DNA of 64,000 nt, from NCBI GenBank assembly GCA_900466005.1, contig UEGQ01000013.1:62001-126000 (forward strand), given 5' to 3'. Below, piece after piece: positions 49,520 to 63,311 of the stretch. The position numbers were made by a program, and so were the translations under genes. Every line of letters starts with the position of its first letter. Position 1 is the stretch's first letter. The stretch comes from Hyphomicrobiales bacterium (GTDB taxonomy: Bacteria > Pseudomonadota > Alphaproteobacteria > Rhizobiales > Rhizobiaceae). Under the pieces are notes generated by a model. It did not search any database. It saw only the letters and a program-made list of their open reading frames with translations, and was not told where the DNA came from.

Positions 49520-52509
49520 GCGGCGCCAACCGTATTCCCGGCAAGGGCCGTCTCACGCCAGCCAGAACCGCGCGCTTCACCATCGACGGCCGAAGCCTGA
49601 CGGCAATCGAGGGCGATACCGTCGCCTCGGCGATGCTCGCCAACGGCATGCATCTCGCCGGCCGGTCGTTCAAGTATCACCGTCCGCGTGGCATCCTGAC
49701 CGCCGGCCCGGAAGAGCCGAACGCGCTGCTCGATGTCAGCCGTGACGCGGCGCGCCGCCAGCCGAACGTGCGTGCGACGGTGCAGGAAGTCTTCGACGGC
49801 ATGAAGATCGGCACCCAGAACCGCTGGCCGAGCCTTGCCTTCGATATCGGCGAGCTCAACGACTTTGCCTCGCCGTTCTTCGCTGCCGGCTTCTACTACA
49901 AGACGTTCATGTGGCCGAAGAGCTTCTGGCATTCGATCTATGAGCCCTTCATCCGCCGCGCCGCCGGTCTCGGGGTCGCGCCGAAGGAGGCCGATCCGGA
50001 TCATTATTCCAGCCGTTACGCCCACTGCGACGTTCTCGTCGTCGGCGGCGGGGCGGCCGGCCTTGCCGCAGCCCTCTCTGCGGCGGAAGCCGGAGCAAAG
50101 GTGATCGTCTGCGACGAGCAGCCGGAAGTCGGTGGTGCCTTCCACTACGACACCGCCGCAACCGTCGACGGTCAGAACGGCTACGACTGGGCGCAGGCCG
50201 TCGCGGCAAAGCTCGCCTCGATGCCGAATGTGCGCCTTCTCACCCGCACCACTGCCTTCGGCTACTACAACCACAATTTCGTGGCGCTGGCCGAGCGCGT
50301 GACCGATCACCTCGCGAAGCCCGCCAAGGGTCTGCCGCGCGAGCGCCTGTGGCAGGTCCGCGCCAAGCGCGTCGTGCTCGCCACCGGCTCGATCGAGCGG
50401 CACATGGTGTTCGCCAACAACGACCGTCCGGGCATCATGCTGGCGGCCGCGGGGCGCACCTATTTGAACCACTTCGGCGTCGCCGTCGGTGCCAAGGTCG
50501 GCGTCTACACCGCCCATGATTCCGCCTACGAGGCCGCATTCGACCTCAAGCGCGCCGGCGTTGCCGTCGTCGCGATCGTCGATTGCCGCGAAAAGCCCGG
50601 CGAAAAGGTGCTGGCGGAAGCCCGTTCGCTCGGCATCGACGTGCTGGTCGGCCACGGCGTCGTGGACACCGCCGGCCGTCTCCGGATCAAGTCGATGACC
50701 GTCCGCCGCAATGGCGTCGGTGCGTCGCGCAAGATCGAGGTCGATGCCCTTCTCGTTTCCGCCGGCTGGACGCCGTCGGTGCATCTGTTCTCGCAGTCGC
50801 GCGGCAAGCTCAAGTTCGATGCCGCGAACGACCGCTTCCTGCCGGATGTCTACGCGCAGGAATGCGTCTCGGTCGGCAGCTGCAACGGCACCGATGATCT
50901 GCAGGCGATCCTCGACGAGGCATCCTCGGCCGGTGCGGCGATGGCCGCGGCGGCAGGTGCTGCCGGGGCAACCGCGGTGCAGTTTTCCGGCAGCAACGCC
51001 TTCGACTGGACAGGCGGCATGATCGGCGCTGCGGAAGGGGCGGGGCCCGACACCACCGTGAAGGCCTTCATCGACTTCCAGCACGACGTCTGTGCCAAGG
51101 ATATCCGCCTTGCGGTGCGCGAGGGCATGCACTCGATCGAGCACATCAAGCGCTTTACCACCAACGGCATGGCGTCCGACCAGGGCAAGCTTTCCAACAT
51201 GCACGGCCTGGCGATCGCCGCCGAAATGCTCGGCAGACCGATCCCGCAGGTGGGCCTCACCACCTTCCGCGCGCCCTATACGCCGGTGACCTTCGGCACG
51301 CTGATCAACCACTCCCGCGGCGATCTCTTCGATCCGACCCGCAAGACGCCGATGCATTTCTTCGAGGCGGCGCAGGGCGCCGAGTTCGAGGACGTCGGTA
51401 ACTGGAAGCGCGCCTGGTACTATCCGCGGGCGGGCGAGGACATGCACCAGGCCGTCAATCGCGAGTGCAAGACGGTTCGTGATGTCGCGGGCGTCTTCGA
51501 TGCCTCCACGCTCGGCAAGATCGAGGTGGTCGGCCCGGATGCCGCGACCTTCCTCAATCTTCTCTACACGAATGCGTGGGACACGCTGAAGCCGGGCAAG
51601 GCCCGCTACGGCATCATGACCCGCGAAGACGGCTTCGTTTATGACGACGGCGTCGTCGGCCGCATCACCGAGGACCGCTTCCACGTCACGACGACGACTG
51701 GCGGCGCGCCGCGTGTCCTCCAGCACATGGAAGACTACCTGCAGACGGAGTTCCCGCACCTCAAGGTCTGGCTCACCTCGACCACCGAACAGTGGGCGGT
51801 GATCGCGGTGCAGGGGCCGAAGGCGCGCGACATCATCGCGCCGTTCGTCGAAGGCATCGACATCTCGAACGAAGCCTTCCCGCACATGAGCGTCGCCGAA
51901 GGCAAGTTCTGCGGCGTGCCGACCCGGCTCTTCCGCGTCTCCTTCACGGGGGAACTCGGCTTCGAAATCAACGTGCCCGCCGATTACGGCGCCTCGGTGC
52001 TGGAAGCCGTCTGGAATCGGGCCGAAAGCATGGAGGCTTGCCTCTACGGCACGGAAACCATGCACGTCCTGCGCGCCGAGAAGGGCTACATCATCGTCGG
52101 TCAGGACACCGACGGGACGCTCACTCCCGACGATGCCGGCCTCGCATGGGCGGTGTCGAAGAAGAAGACGGACTTCGTCGGCATCCGCGGCCTCAAGCGT
52201 CCGGATCTCGTCAAGGATGGCCGCAAGCAACTGGTCGGACTTTTGACGAAGGACCCGAACACGGTGCTGGAGGAAGGCGCCCAGATCGTCGCCGATCCGA
52301 ACCAGCCGAAGCCGATGACCATGCTCGGCCATGTCACCTCCTCCTACTGGTCGCCGAATGCCGGCCGGTCGATCGCGATCGCGATGGTGGCGGGCGGGCG
52401 CAACCGCATGGGTGAAACGCTCTATGTCCCGATGGCGGACAAGACCATCGCCGTCGAAGTGACGGACATGGTGTTCTTTGACAAGGAAGGGGTACGCATC
52501 CATGGCTGA
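49516..52509 (+). CDS. soxA: Sarcosine oxidase alpha subunit
   Basis: A 997-residue subunit with three parts. Residues 1-100 form a ferredoxin-like fold without the iron-sulfur cysteines, as is usual in this family. About 170-490 form an NAD-binding pyridine nucleotide-disulphide oxidoreductase-like domain (VLVVGGGAAGLAAALSAA, 174-191). The C-terminal ~390 residues form a GcvT-like folate-binding domain (RYGIMTREDGFVYDDGVVGRI, FTGELGFEINVP), where tetrahydrofolate captures the formaldehyde. It overlaps soxG by 8 bp. Confidence 0.96.
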   Translation: MSGANRIPGKGRLTPARTARFTIDGRSLTAIEGDTVASAMLANGMHLAGRSFKYHRPRGILTAGPEEPNALLDVSRDAARRQPNVRATVQEVFDGMKIGTQNRWPSLAFDIGELNDFASPFFAAGFYYKTFMWPKSFWHSIYEPFIRRAAGLGVAPKEADPDHYSSRYAHCDVLVVGGGAAGLAAALSAAEAGAKVIVCDEQPEVGGAFHYDTAATVDGQNGYDWAQAVAAKLASMPNVRLLTRTTAFGYYNHNFVALAERVTDHLAKPAKGLPRERLWQVRAKRVVLATGSIERHMVFANNDRPGIMLAAAGRTYLNHFGVAVGAKVGVYTAHDSAYEAAFDLKRAGVAVVAIVDCREKPGEKVLAEARSLGIDVLVGHGVVDTAGRLRIKSMTVRRNGVGASRKIEVDALLVSAGWTPSVHLFSQSRGKLKFDAANDRFLPDVYAQECVSVGSCNGTDDLQAILDEASSAGAAMAAAAGAAGATAVQFSGSNAFDWTGGMIGAAEGAGPDTTVKAFIDFQHDVCAKDIRLAVREGMHSIEHIKRFTTNGMASDQGKLSNMHGLAIAAEMLGRPIPQVGLTTFRAPYTPVTFGTLINHSRGDLFDPTRKTPMHFFEAAQGAEFEDVGNWKRAWYYPRAGEDMHQAVNRECKTVRDVAGVFDASTLGKIEVVGPDAATFLNLLYTNAWDTLKPGKARYGIMTREDGFVYDDGVVGRITEDRFHVTTTTGGAPRVLQHMEDYLQTEFPHLKVWLTSTTEQWAVIAVQGPKARDIIAPFVEGIDISNEAFPHMSVAEGKFCGVPTRLFRVSFTGELGFEINVPADYGASVLEAVWNRAESMEACLYGTETMHVLRAEKGYIIVGQDTDGTLTPDDAGLAWAVSKKKTDFVGIRGLKRPDLVKDGRKQLVGLLTKDPNTVLEEGAQIVADPNQPKPMTMLGHVTSSYWSPNAGRSIAIAMVAGGRNRMGETLYVPMADKTIAVEVTDMVFFDKEGVRIHG

Positions 52510-53056
52510 TCTCATGGCGGCTTCTCGGAAATCGGTGCTGGAAGGCGCCCATGGCGGCTCGACGGTCGTTCGGTTGACCCCGGCGGCGCCGGCGGAGCGC
52601 ATCTCGCTGCGGGCGGGAGTAGATGCTGTCGCCGGCCTGTCGAAGGCACTCGGCGTCAAGCTCCCCGTCAAGCCGAAGACCTCGGCCTCGGCCAAGGGCC
52701 GCACCGCCCTCTGGCTCGGGCCGGACGAATGGCTGGTGATCGACGAGCAGGGCGGCGACCTGATGGCCGCCTGTGCCGAGGCGGGCACGGTGCATGCCGC
52801 GACAGACGTTTCCCACCGCAACACGGCGATCGTTGTTTCGGGGCCGGGCGCGGAAAACACGCTGAATGCCGGCTGCCCGCTCGACCTGTCTCTCGCGATT
52901 TTCCCGGTCGGTGCTGCCGCACGCACGGTGCTCGGCAAGATCGAGATCGTGCTCCATCGCGTCGACGAGGAAACCTTCCGCGTCGAATGCTGGCGGTCGT
53001 TTGCCGAGTATGCCTTCGGGCTTCTTGCCGAAGCAGCCGAAGACGCTGCCGTTTGA
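52502..53056 (+). CDS. soxG: Sarcosine oxidase gamma subunit
   Basis: A 184-residue subunit of the SoxG family, distantly related to GcvT. Landmarks are LWLGPDEWLVID near 72-83, ATDVSHRNTAIVVSGPGAENTLNAGCPLDL and VECWRSFAEYAFGLL at the C-terminus. The ATG at 52502 lies inside the soxA 3' end, consistent with coupling; an upstream in-frame start at 52478 is less typical. It is the last gene of the operon. purU, a frequent companion, is not present here. Confidence 0.94.
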   Translation: MADLMAASRKSVLEGAHGGSTVVRLTPAAPAERISLRAGVDAVAGLSKALGVKLPVKPKTSASAKGRTALWLGPDEWLVIDEQGGDLMAACAEAGTVHAATDVSHRNTAIVVSGPGAENTLNAGCPLDLSLAIFPVGAAARTVLGKIEIVLHRVDEETFRVECWRSFAEYAFGLLAEAAEDAAV

Positions 53057-53064
53057 TCGCTTCA

Positions 53065-53089
53065 GGGCAGGCCGCTCAGAGGCCTGCCC
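53065..53089. terminator. Bidirectional hairpin between soxG and the DUF2332 gene
   Basis: GGGCAGGCC / GGCCTGCCC, a 9-bp perfect stem with a 7-nt loop, overlapping the last bases of the convergent DUF2332 gene. No T-tract on either side, so its efficiency is uncertain. Confidence 0.5.
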
Positions 53090-54131
53090 AGCCCTTCCAT
53101 TTGATCCAGCGGCCGTGGAAGTCGGCACGGCCAATCTCCCGGAGCTCGCCCGAGGGCCAGATTTCAAGCGTTAACGCCGCGCCGTCGGGCCTGTCGTCGG
53201 CTTCGAGTTGCAGGCGGGCGAGTGGCGCCTCGTGCGAGGCTTCCTGTCCCGCGTGCCGGATCAGTGCCTCGCCTTCTTCCCTCAATGTATCGGGCAGGTA
53301 CTGCCAGGCAATGGTGTTATAGATCACATGCACGGCGCCCCGGTGCGGGATGGCGAGCCGCCGTCGCAGCCAGTCGATGGCGTCGGCGCGCTCGACCGTG
53401 AGGCCGTCGCTGCGGGCGATCTCGAGGGCGTTGCGCGTGCGTTCCAGCCGATCCTTCTGGTCCGCCCAGATGTAGGAGGATAGCCGCAGGCAGTCCTCGG
53501 CGGAGGAGGGATCGAGCGGGTTGAGATCACAGCCCGCTCTTTCGCGGATGGCAATATCGGCTACCGGCGGCGCAGCACCCTGCCACTCCGGTTCGAGCAC
53601 GACCGTCGAGTCAGGGCCCCAGACGGAATCGCCGAGACGGTAATGATAACGGTCCCATTGCAGGTTCAGGCCGGCGCTTGCCCCGACCTCGGAGAGGATG
53701 AGCGGTTTGTGCGTCAGGGCGGCGATGGTCAGGAAGCCCGGCAGCAGCGCGGCGGAGCGGCGTACTTCGTTGGTCTGCGGGGCGGATTTCAGTCGCTCCA
53801 GAATGAGTGCTTCGTGTTCGCGGAAGGTCGCTCTGCAGACCTGCCAGAACGAATCGTCATCGACAGTGTTGGGCGGGTAAGCTGCGGCGAGGGAGGGCGC
53901 CAGACCGCAGAGCACCAGCGCGTGCAGGGCACCGGCAAGACGCAAGGCGAGTGCATCGCCGGTGCCGGCCGGATCTCCTGTCCATCTGAGGACGTGCCTT
54001 CCGACTGCAGTGTCTTCCTCCAACCGCGTAGCGGCGAGTTTGCAAAGTCGTGCGGTGAAGGAAGAGCCGAGGTCGTCGCAGGATTGCGCCTGCCGCAGGA
54101 AGGATTGCCGGACAAGCTCGGTCTTCTCCAT
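53076..54131 (-). CDS. DUF2332 family protein
   Basis: A 351-residue protein with a SAM-methyltransferase-like feel: LILSEVGASAGLNLQWDRYHY near the middle resembles a Rossmann motif I (ExGxSAGxNL), and VHVIYNTIAWQYLPD is a conserved DUF2332 segment. No function is established for the family. ATG ending 54131 is chosen because AAGGAG lies upstream; the frame stays open to 54392 inside the MaoC gene. It starts 2 bp after the MaoC-like stop, so the two are cotranscribed. Confidence 0.82.
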   Translation of the reverse strand: MEKTELVRQSFLRQAQSCDDLGSSFTARLCKLAATRLEEDTAVGRHVLRWTGDPAGTGDALALRLAGALHALVLCGLAPSLAAAYPPNTVDDDSFWQVCRATFREHEALILERLKSAPQTNEVRRSAALLPGFLTIAALTHKPLILSEVGASAGLNLQWDRYHYRLGDSVWGPDSTVVLEPEWQGAAPPVADIAIRERAGCDLNPLDPSSAEDCLRLSSYIWADQKDRLERTRNALEIARSDGLTVERADAIDWLRRRLAIPHRGAVHVIYNTIAWQYLPDTLREEGEALIRHAGQEASHEAPLARLQLEADDRPDGAALTLEIWPSGELREIGRADFHGRWIKWKGWAGL

Positions 54132-54133
54132 CC

Positions 54134-54622
54134 TCACACTCCTTCGGGGCGATCCTTGGGGTCGAATTGCACGATGGTGATCCAGGTAGCGGTCAGCGCC
54201 GGCTTGCGTTCGTTTTCGATTTCGATGCTGATGTCGTAGGTCGTCATCATCATGCCGGCGCCGCGGAAGCGCGCCTCGGTCAGGACGAAATGGCCGCGGA
54301 TCCGTTTGCCGCATTTGACCGGCGACATGAAGCGGATGCGGTCGAAGCCGTAGTTGATGCCCATAGTCTGCTCGCGGATGACCGGCAGGCAATTGTAATT
54401 CATGGTCGAGAGCAGCGACAGTGTCAGGAAGCCGTGGGCGATCGTGCCGCCGAAGGGCGATTCGGCGGCCGCGCGCACCGGGTCGACGTGGATGAACTGG
54501 TGATCGTTCGTCGCGCCGGCAAAGGCATCGATCATCGACTGGTCGACGGTGATCCAGTCCGACAGGCCGATTTCCTGCCCGACGAGCCCCGCGACATCCG
54601 AAAGCGAAATCTCACGTGGCAT
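54134..54622 (-). CDS. MaoC-like hot-dog-fold dehydratase
   Basis: A 162-residue protein of the MaoC_dehydratas family. The hydratase-2 type motif NDHQFIHVDPVRAAAESPFGGTIAHGFLTLSLL has the catalytic Asp and His. Members hydrate trans-2-enoyl-CoA; close homologues are annotated as (R)-specific enoyl-CoA hydratase or nodulation protein NodN-like, and this one begins and reads like the NodN/MaoC group. It is the first gene of a two-gene unit with DUF2332. Confidence 0.87.
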   Translation of the reverse strand: MPREISLSDVAGLVGQEIGLSDWITVDQSMIDAFAGATNDHQFIHVDPVRAAAESPFGGTIAHGFLTLSLLSTMNYNCLPVIREQTMGINYGFDRIRFMSPVKCGKRIRGHFVLTEARFRGAGMMMTTYDISIEIENERKPALTATWITIVQFDPKDRPEGV

Positions 54623-54761
54623 GGGTCCTCGCTGAATTTTCCATTGTCTGAAATGCCTTTGTCGTTTGAACGTCGGGCGTGCGGCGCAGCCCTGGGTCGC
54701 AACTATTTCCGCTCCGCAATCTCATAACCTGCGGCCGACGTCGAACCAACGCCGGTCTATG

Positions 54762-56726
54762 CTAGTATTCGATGAATATAGCCACTGTTCGCGGCTGCAG
54801 CATGATAGAGGTGAGCTTCTCGCCCGAAAAGGGGTTGTGCCAGGCAAGGCCGGACGTCTGCGGCAGCACGAAATGGCGCGGCCGCTGCGCCCGGTTGAAG
54901 AGAATGGCGATGCGGACGTCGTGCCCGGTCTCCCGGTCGAGGGTTTTCAGGATCATGGTGAGCGTCGCGCCTTCTGCCTCCTCCCAGTCGGGTATGGTGT
55001 TCGGCTCGCCGGCGGCGTTCATCCACTCGACATCACCGTTCTCGCCGGTGAAGAAACCCGTGCGGGAAAAAACGTCGAAGCGCTTGCGCAGCGCGGAGGC
55101 CACGGCGGTGTGGTTGACGAGACCGCGATCCATCGCCTGCCAGTCGATCCAGGTCAGCTCGTTGTCCTGGCAATAGGCATTGTTGTTGCCGTGCTGGCTT
55201 CTCCCACCCTCGTCGCCGGCCGTCAGCATGATCGTTCCGCGCATGGAAAACAGGGTCGAGATGAGCGCGGCCACGTCGTGGCGGCGGCGCTGGACGATCT
55301 CGGGATCGTCGGTCGCGCCCTCGGCACCATTGTTCCAGGAAAAGTTCTCGTCGTGGCCGTCGTGGTTGTTCTCGCCGTTGCGGCCGTTTCGCTTGTGCGT
55401 GTGGGAGACGAGATCGAGGAGCGTGAAGCCGTCATGGGCGGCGACGAAGTTGACCGTGCGCGACATCGTCTCGCCATGGCGGGCGAGGACGTCCTGCGAG
55501 CCGGCGAGTGCTGTCGCAAAGGCGCCGCGCATATGGTCGTCTCCCCGCCAGAAGCGCCGGACGGTATCGCGCGCCCGGTCGTTCCACTCGAGGAAGGGCT
55601 GCGGAAAATTGCCGAGTTGATATCCGCCAGGGCCGACGTCCCATGGCTCGGCGATCAGAACCCGGTCGGCAAGCACGTCGTCGCAGGCGATGGCGTGCAG
55701 CGTGCGGGCCGTGGTGTGGAAACCGCGCGCGGTGCGGCCGAGAATAGGGGCGAGGTCGAACCGGAAGCCGTCGACGCCGGCATGCAGCACGAAGTGGCGC
55801 AGGCTGTCGAGGATCAGCCGACGAACGTACACATGGTCGCAGGCAAGCGCATTGCCGCATCCTGTGTCGTTGACGAGCACGCCCGGATTGTCCGGCAGGT
55901 GACGATAGCAGGAGAGATTGTCGAGGCCGCGCAGCGAGATCGTGCCGCCGTGCCGGTCGCCTTCTCCCGTGTGGTTGAAGACGACGTCGAGGATGACGCC
56001 GATCCCCTCCGCATGGAGCGCGGCGACGGTGTCACGAAGCTCCGCCACACCCCCCGGCGCGAGCCGCGGATCGATCGCCATCAGGGCAATAGGATTGTAG
56101 CCCCAGCCGTTGACGAGGCCGAGAGGGCCGAGATGGCGCTCGTCGAGCCAGGCGACGATCGGCATCAGCTCGACTGCGTCGACTTTCAGCTTCTTCAGAT
56201 GTGCGAGGATGGCGGGGTGTGCGAGCGCGGCAATCGTTCCGCGCTGGTGCTCCGGCACCTCCGGATGAAGGATGGTGAAGGCCTTGACCGGAACCTCGTA
56301 GATCAGCCCGCCGGGCGCGAAGAGAGGCGGTTTTCGCGGGGCAGGCGCGTCTTCCGTCACGATCGCCTTCGGGACGAGCGAATCGGTGTTCTCCCCGAAG
56401 ATGCCGAGGCGCGGATCCTGTCTGAACGGTCGGTCGATCTCCTTGGCATAGGGGTCGACGAGGAGTTTCGACGGGTCGAACCAGTGGCCCTGATCGGGAA
56501 TGTAAGGTCCGTGGGCACGATAGCCGTAATGGGCGCCCGGCCGGACGCCCTCCACGTGCAGGCGATGATGTCCGTTCTGGTCGCGCGTCATCGGCAGGCG
56601 ACAGATTTCCATATCGCCCGCCGGGTCGAAAAGGCACAGTTCCAGGAGTTCCGCATGGTGCGACCACACGGCGAAATCGCATCCCTTCGCCGTCAGTGCG
56701 ACGCCACCGGGCGGAAAGCTGGTCAT
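54762..56726 (-). CDS. glgX: Glycogen debranching enzyme
   Basis: A 654-residue GH13 enzyme that hydrolyses alpha-1,6 branches left by phosphorylase. An N-terminal CBM48-like domain (ALTAKGCDFAVWSHHAELLELCLFD) precedes the barrel. GH13 regions are visible: DVVFNHTGEG, GFRFDLAPILGR with the catalytic Asp, LIAEPWDVGPGGYQLG with the catalytic Glu, and FVAAHDGFTLLDLVS. It lies 11 bp after pgm and is the last gene of the glycogen operon visible here. Confidence 0.95.
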   Translation of the reverse strand: MTSFPPGGVALTAKGCDFAVWSHHAELLELCLFDPAGDMEICRLPMTRDQNGHHRLHVEGVRPGAHYGYRAHGPYIPDQGHWFDPSKLLVDPYAKEIDRPFRQDPRLGIFGENTDSLVPKAIVTEDAPAPRKPPLFAPGGLIYEVPVKAFTILHPEVPEHQRGTIAALAHPAILAHLKKLKVDAVELMPIVAWLDERHLGPLGLVNGWGYNPIALMAIDPRLAPGGVAELRDTVAALHAEGIGVILDVVFNHTGEGDRHGGTISLRGLDNLSCYRHLPDNPGVLVNDTGCGNALACDHVYVRRLILDSLRHFVLHAGVDGFRFDLAPILGRTARGFHTTARTLHAIACDDVLADRVLIAEPWDVGPGGYQLGNFPQPFLEWNDRARDTVRRFWRGDDHMRGAFATALAGSQDVLARHGETMSRTVNFVAAHDGFTLLDLVSHTHKRNGRNGENNHDGHDENFSWNNGAEGATDDPEIVQRRRHDVAALISTLFSMRGTIMLTAGDEGGRSQHGNNNAYCQDNELTWIDWQAMDRGLVNHTAVASALRKRFDVFSRTGFFTGENGDVEWMNAAGEPNTIPDWEEAEGATLTMILKTLDRETGHDVRIAILFNRAQRPRHFVLPQTSGLAWHNPFSGEKLTSIMLQPRTVAIFIEY

Positions 56727-56737
56727 CGGTTTTCGCC

Positions 56738-59812
<3,075 letters not shown>

Positions 59813-59813
<1 letters not shown>

Positions 59814-61081
59814 CAGGCTCCCGCTTCGAGTTTGTCCAGCATGGTCTGGGTGATCAGGCAGACGCCGTTTTCAGAGCGGCGGAAGCGCCGCGCGTCGAGT
59901 TCGGGGTCCTCGCCGACCACGAGACCCTCGGGGATCACCACGCCGTGGTCGATGATGACGTTGGTGAGCCGCGCATGGCGGCCGATCACCACCCGCGGCA
60001 GCACGATCGCACCTTCGAGGCGTGAATAGGAATTGGCGCGCACACCGGTGAAGAGCAGGCTCTTGTGGAGCGAGGAGCCGGAGATGATGCAGTCGCCCGA
60101 AACCAGTGACGAAATGGCGGAGCCGCGGCGCCCCTCGTCGTCGTGCACGAACTTGGCGGGCGGCGTCACCTCGGCATAGCTCCAGATCGGCCAGGACTTG
60201 TCATAGATGTCCAGTTCCGGAACCACGTCGGTGAGGTCGATATTCGCCTGCCAGTAGGCGTCGATCGTCCCGACATCGCGCCAGTAGGGCGTATGCTCGC
60301 CTTCCGAGCGCACGCAGGAGCGCGCGAAGCGGTGGGCGACCGCCTTACCGTTCTCGACGATGTAGGGGATGATGTCCTTGCCGAAGTCGCGGCTCGATTT
60401 CGGGTCCTCGGCGTCGCGCCGCAGGCATTCCATCAGGAAGCGGGTGTGGAAGACATAGATGCCCATCGAGGCGAGCGAGAAATCCTCCTTGCCGGGAATG
60501 CCCGGCGGGTCGGCCGGCTTCTCGATGAAGGCGATGATCTCGTCCTTCTCGTTGACGTGCATGACCCCGAAGGCGCTTGCCTCCGAACGCGGCACTTCGA
60601 GGCAGCCGATCGTGACGTCGGCCCCGGAATCGACGTGCTGCTGCAGCATCAATTCGTAGTCCATCTTGTAGATGTGGTCGCCGGCAAGGATCACCATGTA
60701 TTCCGGGCCGTAGGGCTCGATGATGTCGATGTTCTGGTAGACCGCGTCGGCGGTTCCTTCATACCACTGCGTCTCGGAGACGCGCTGGCTCGCCGGCAGG
60801 ATGTCGAAGCTCTCGTTTCGTTCCGGGCGGAAGAAGTTCCAGCCCCGCTGCAGATGGCGGATCAGCGAATGCGCCTTGTACTGGGTGGCGACCCCGATGC
60901 GGCGGATACCGGAATTCAGCGCGTTGGAGAGCGCGAAGTCGATGATGCGGGTCTTGCCCCCGAAATAGACGGCTGGCTTCGCGCGCCGATCGGTCAGTTC
61001 CTTGAGGCGGCTCCCCCGTCCGCCGGCAAGGACATAGGCCATCGCGTCGCGCGCCAGAGGTTGTGTTCTTCTTTCCTGCAT
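59813..61081 (-). CDS. glgC: Glucose-1-phosphate adenylyltransferase
   Basis: A 422-residue nucleotidyltransferase making ADP-glucose, the committed step of glycogen synthesis. The nucleotide loop [24 protein letters not shown] is near 17-40, [10 protein letters not shown] near 110 and the Glc1P-binding FIEKP region follows, with a C-terminal left-handed beta helix. The regulatory N-terminal basic stretch is present, so allosteric control is expected. ATG ending 61081 has GGGAGGGG upstream; the frame continues into the glgB 3' end. Confidence 0.96.
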
Positions 61082-61097
61082 GGGTTCCCCTCCCGCG

Positions 61098-63311
61098 TCA
61101 GTTTTCTGGTTCGAGCATGATGACGGCGAGCGGCGGCAGAGACAGCGAGGCCGCGATCCGCCCATCCGGTCCGCGCTCGGCGGTCACCCTGCCGCCGTTC
61201 CCCTTGCCGCTGCCGCCGTAGATCTCGGCGTCCGTATTCAAGATTTCGCGCCACCTTCCGGCAATCGGCAGCGGCACCAAAAAGCGTTCGTGATAGACCG
61301 GCGTCAGGTTCGAGACGACGGCGACCGGCTTCTCGCCCGGCGCCCTGCGCAGCCAGGCGAAGACGGAGCGGTCCTGATCGTCGGCGATCAGCCATTCGAA
61401 GCCGTCGCCCTCGCAGTCGCGCGCATGTAGCGCCGGCTTGGAACGATAGGTCAGGTTGAGGTCGCGTATGAGCCGGCGCATGCCCTCGTGGAGGGCATAT
61501 TGCAGCAGGTTCCAGTCGAGGGCGCGCTCCTCGCTCCATTCGCTCCACTGGGCGAATTCCTGGCCCATGAAGAGGAGCTTCTTGCCGGGATAGCCCCACA
61601 TGAAGGCGTAGTAGGCGCGCAGGTTGGCGAATTTCTGCCAGTCGTCGCCCGGCATCTTGGCGATCATCGAGCCTTTGCCGTGCACCACCTCGTCGTGGGA
61701 GATGGGCAGCACGAAGTTCTCCGAGAAGGCGTAGAGCAGGCCGAAGGTGATCTCCTGATGGTGGAACCTGCGATGCACCGGATCACGCGAGAAATAGCTC
61801 AGCGTGTCGTGCATGAAGCCCATGTTCCACTTGAAGCCGAAGCCGAGCCCGCCTTCATGCACGGGCTGCGAGACCTTCGGCCAGGATGTGGACTCTTCCG
61901 CGATCGTCATCACTTCCGGATGGCTGCCGTAGAGATGCGTGTTCATCTTCTGGAGGAAGCGCACCGCCTCCAGGTTCTCGCGGCCGCCGTATTCGTTCGG
62001 GATCCACTCACCTTCCTTGCGGGAATAGTCGAGGTAGAGCATCGACGCGACGGCATCGACGCGAAGTCCGTCGAGATGGAATTTCTCCGCCCAGTAGAGG
62101 GCGTTGTTGATGAGATAGGACAGCACCTCGATGCGGCCGAAATTATAGATCGCGGTGTTCCAGTCGGGGTGGAAACCCTTGCGCGGGTCCTCGTGCTCGT
62201 AGAGCGCGGTGCCGTCGAACCAGCGAAGCCCGTGTTCGTCGGTGGGGAAATGGGCGGGCACCCAGTCGAGGATGACGCCGAGCCCCACCTTGTGGCAGCC
62301 GTTGACGAAGCGGGCGAAGCCCTCCGGTTCCCCGAACCGTGCGGTCGGCGCGTAAAGCCCCGTCGTCTGGTATCCCCAGGAAGGGTCGTAGGGATGCTCC
62401 GTGACCGGCAGGAACTCGATATGGGTGAAGCCCATGTCGACGCAGTAGGGGATCAGCCGGTCGGCGAGCTCGTCCCAGCTCAGCAGCCCTCCGTCGTCAC
62501 GCCGTTGCCAGGAGCCCGCATGGACCTCGTATACGCTCATCGGCTGGCGTCGCTTGTCGACGGATGCCCAATGCTTGCGGTGCGGCTCGTCCTCCCAGGT
62601 CTGGTCGAGTTCGGCGGCGGTGATGGAGGCGTTCTTCGGACGCAGTTCCGCCTTTCGGGCATACGGGTCCGCCTTGAGCGGCAGAAGTTCGCCATTCTTG
62701 CCGATGATCTCGAACTTGTAGGCCGATCCGGGCCGGACGTCCGGCGCGAATATCTCCCATATCCCGGTGTCGCGGCGCAACCGCATCACGTGCCGGCGGC
62801 CGTCCCAGTCGTTGAAATCCCCGACCACGGAAACCCGTCGCGCATTCGGCGCCCAGACGGCGAAGTGGAATCCGTCGACCCCCTGATGGCGCATCGGATG
62901 GGCACCCATCTTGTCGAACAGGCGCAGATGCGATCCCTCGCGCAGGAAGTAGTCGTCCATGGGGCCGAGCACCGGCCAGAAGCTATAGGGATCGGTGACC
63001 ATCCATTCGGCATCGCCGCGGGTGGCGCGATAGCGAATGGGCTGGAACGTGGCGATCGAAACGGGGCCGTCAAAAAAGCCCGCCGGATGCAGGCAGGCCA
63101 GAGTTCCGATCGGCGTACCGTCGAGCGCGAAAGCCTCGATCGTCTCCGCCCCCGGCACAAAACAGCGGGCCCGGAAACCGGAGCCCGCGTCGTGTACGCC
63201 GAGAACGGCGAAAGGATCCATGTGTTGCCCGTTGACGATGGCCGCGATGTCGGCGGCGGATGGCTGCTCCGTCTGGCCGGTCTTCCCGGCCTTTTTCGGC
63301 GCTTTCGTCAT
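61098..63311 (-). CDS. glgB: 1,4-alpha-glucan branching enzyme
   Basis: A 737-residue GH13 enzyme forming alpha-1,6 branches. Two N-terminal CBM48-type domains ([12 protein letters not shown], then [29 protein letters not shown]) precede the barrel. [23 protein letters not shown] has the catalytic Asp and [12 protein letters not shown] the catalytic Glu. I use the ATG ending 63311, preceded by TTGGAGAG and overlapping the glgP stop by one base; a TTG four codons upstream is the alternative. The length is normal for GlgB. Confidence 0.96.
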   Translation of the reverse strand: MTKAPKKAGKTGQTEQPSAADIAAIVNGQHMDPFAVLGVHDAGSGFRARCFVPGAETIEAFALDGTPIGTLACLHPAGFFDGPVSIATFQPIRYRATRGDAEWMVTDPYSFWPVLGPMDDYFLREGSHLRLFDKMGAHPMRHQGVDGFHFAVWAPNARRVSVVGDFNDWDGRRHVMRLRRDTGIWEIFAPDVRPGSAYKFEIIGKNGELLPLKADPYARKAELRPKNASITAAELDQTWEDEPHRKHWASVDKRRQPMSVYEVHAGSWQRRDDGGLLSWDELADRLIPYCVDMGFTHIEFLPVTEHPYDPSWGYQTTGLYAPTARFGEPEGFARFVNGCHKVGLGVILDWVPAHFPTDEHGLRWFDGTALYEHEDPRKGFHPDWNTAIYNFGRIEVLSYLINNALYWAEKFHLDGLRVDAVASMLYLDYSRKEGEWIPNEYGGRENLEAVRFLQKMNTHLYGSHPEVMTIAEESTSWPKVSQPVHEGGLGFGFKWNMGFMHDTLSYFSRDPVHRRFHHQEITFGLLYAFSENFVLPISHDEVVHGKGSMIAKMPGDDWQKFANLRAYYAFMWGYPGKKLLFMGQEFAQWSEWSEERALDWNLLQYALHEGMRRLIRDLNLTYRSKPALHARDCEGDGFEWLIADDQDRSVFAWLRRAPGEKPVAVVSNLTPVYHERFLVPLPIAGRWREILNTDAEIYGGSGKGNGGRVTAERGPDGRIAASLSLPPLAVIMLEPEN

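Noticed and set aside
49447-52938. 1163-residue open frame antisense to soxA
   Set aside because: Arg/Glu/Asp/His-rich composition with no recognisable domain, lying exactly opposite well-identified soxA and soxG. A high-GC codon bias effect.
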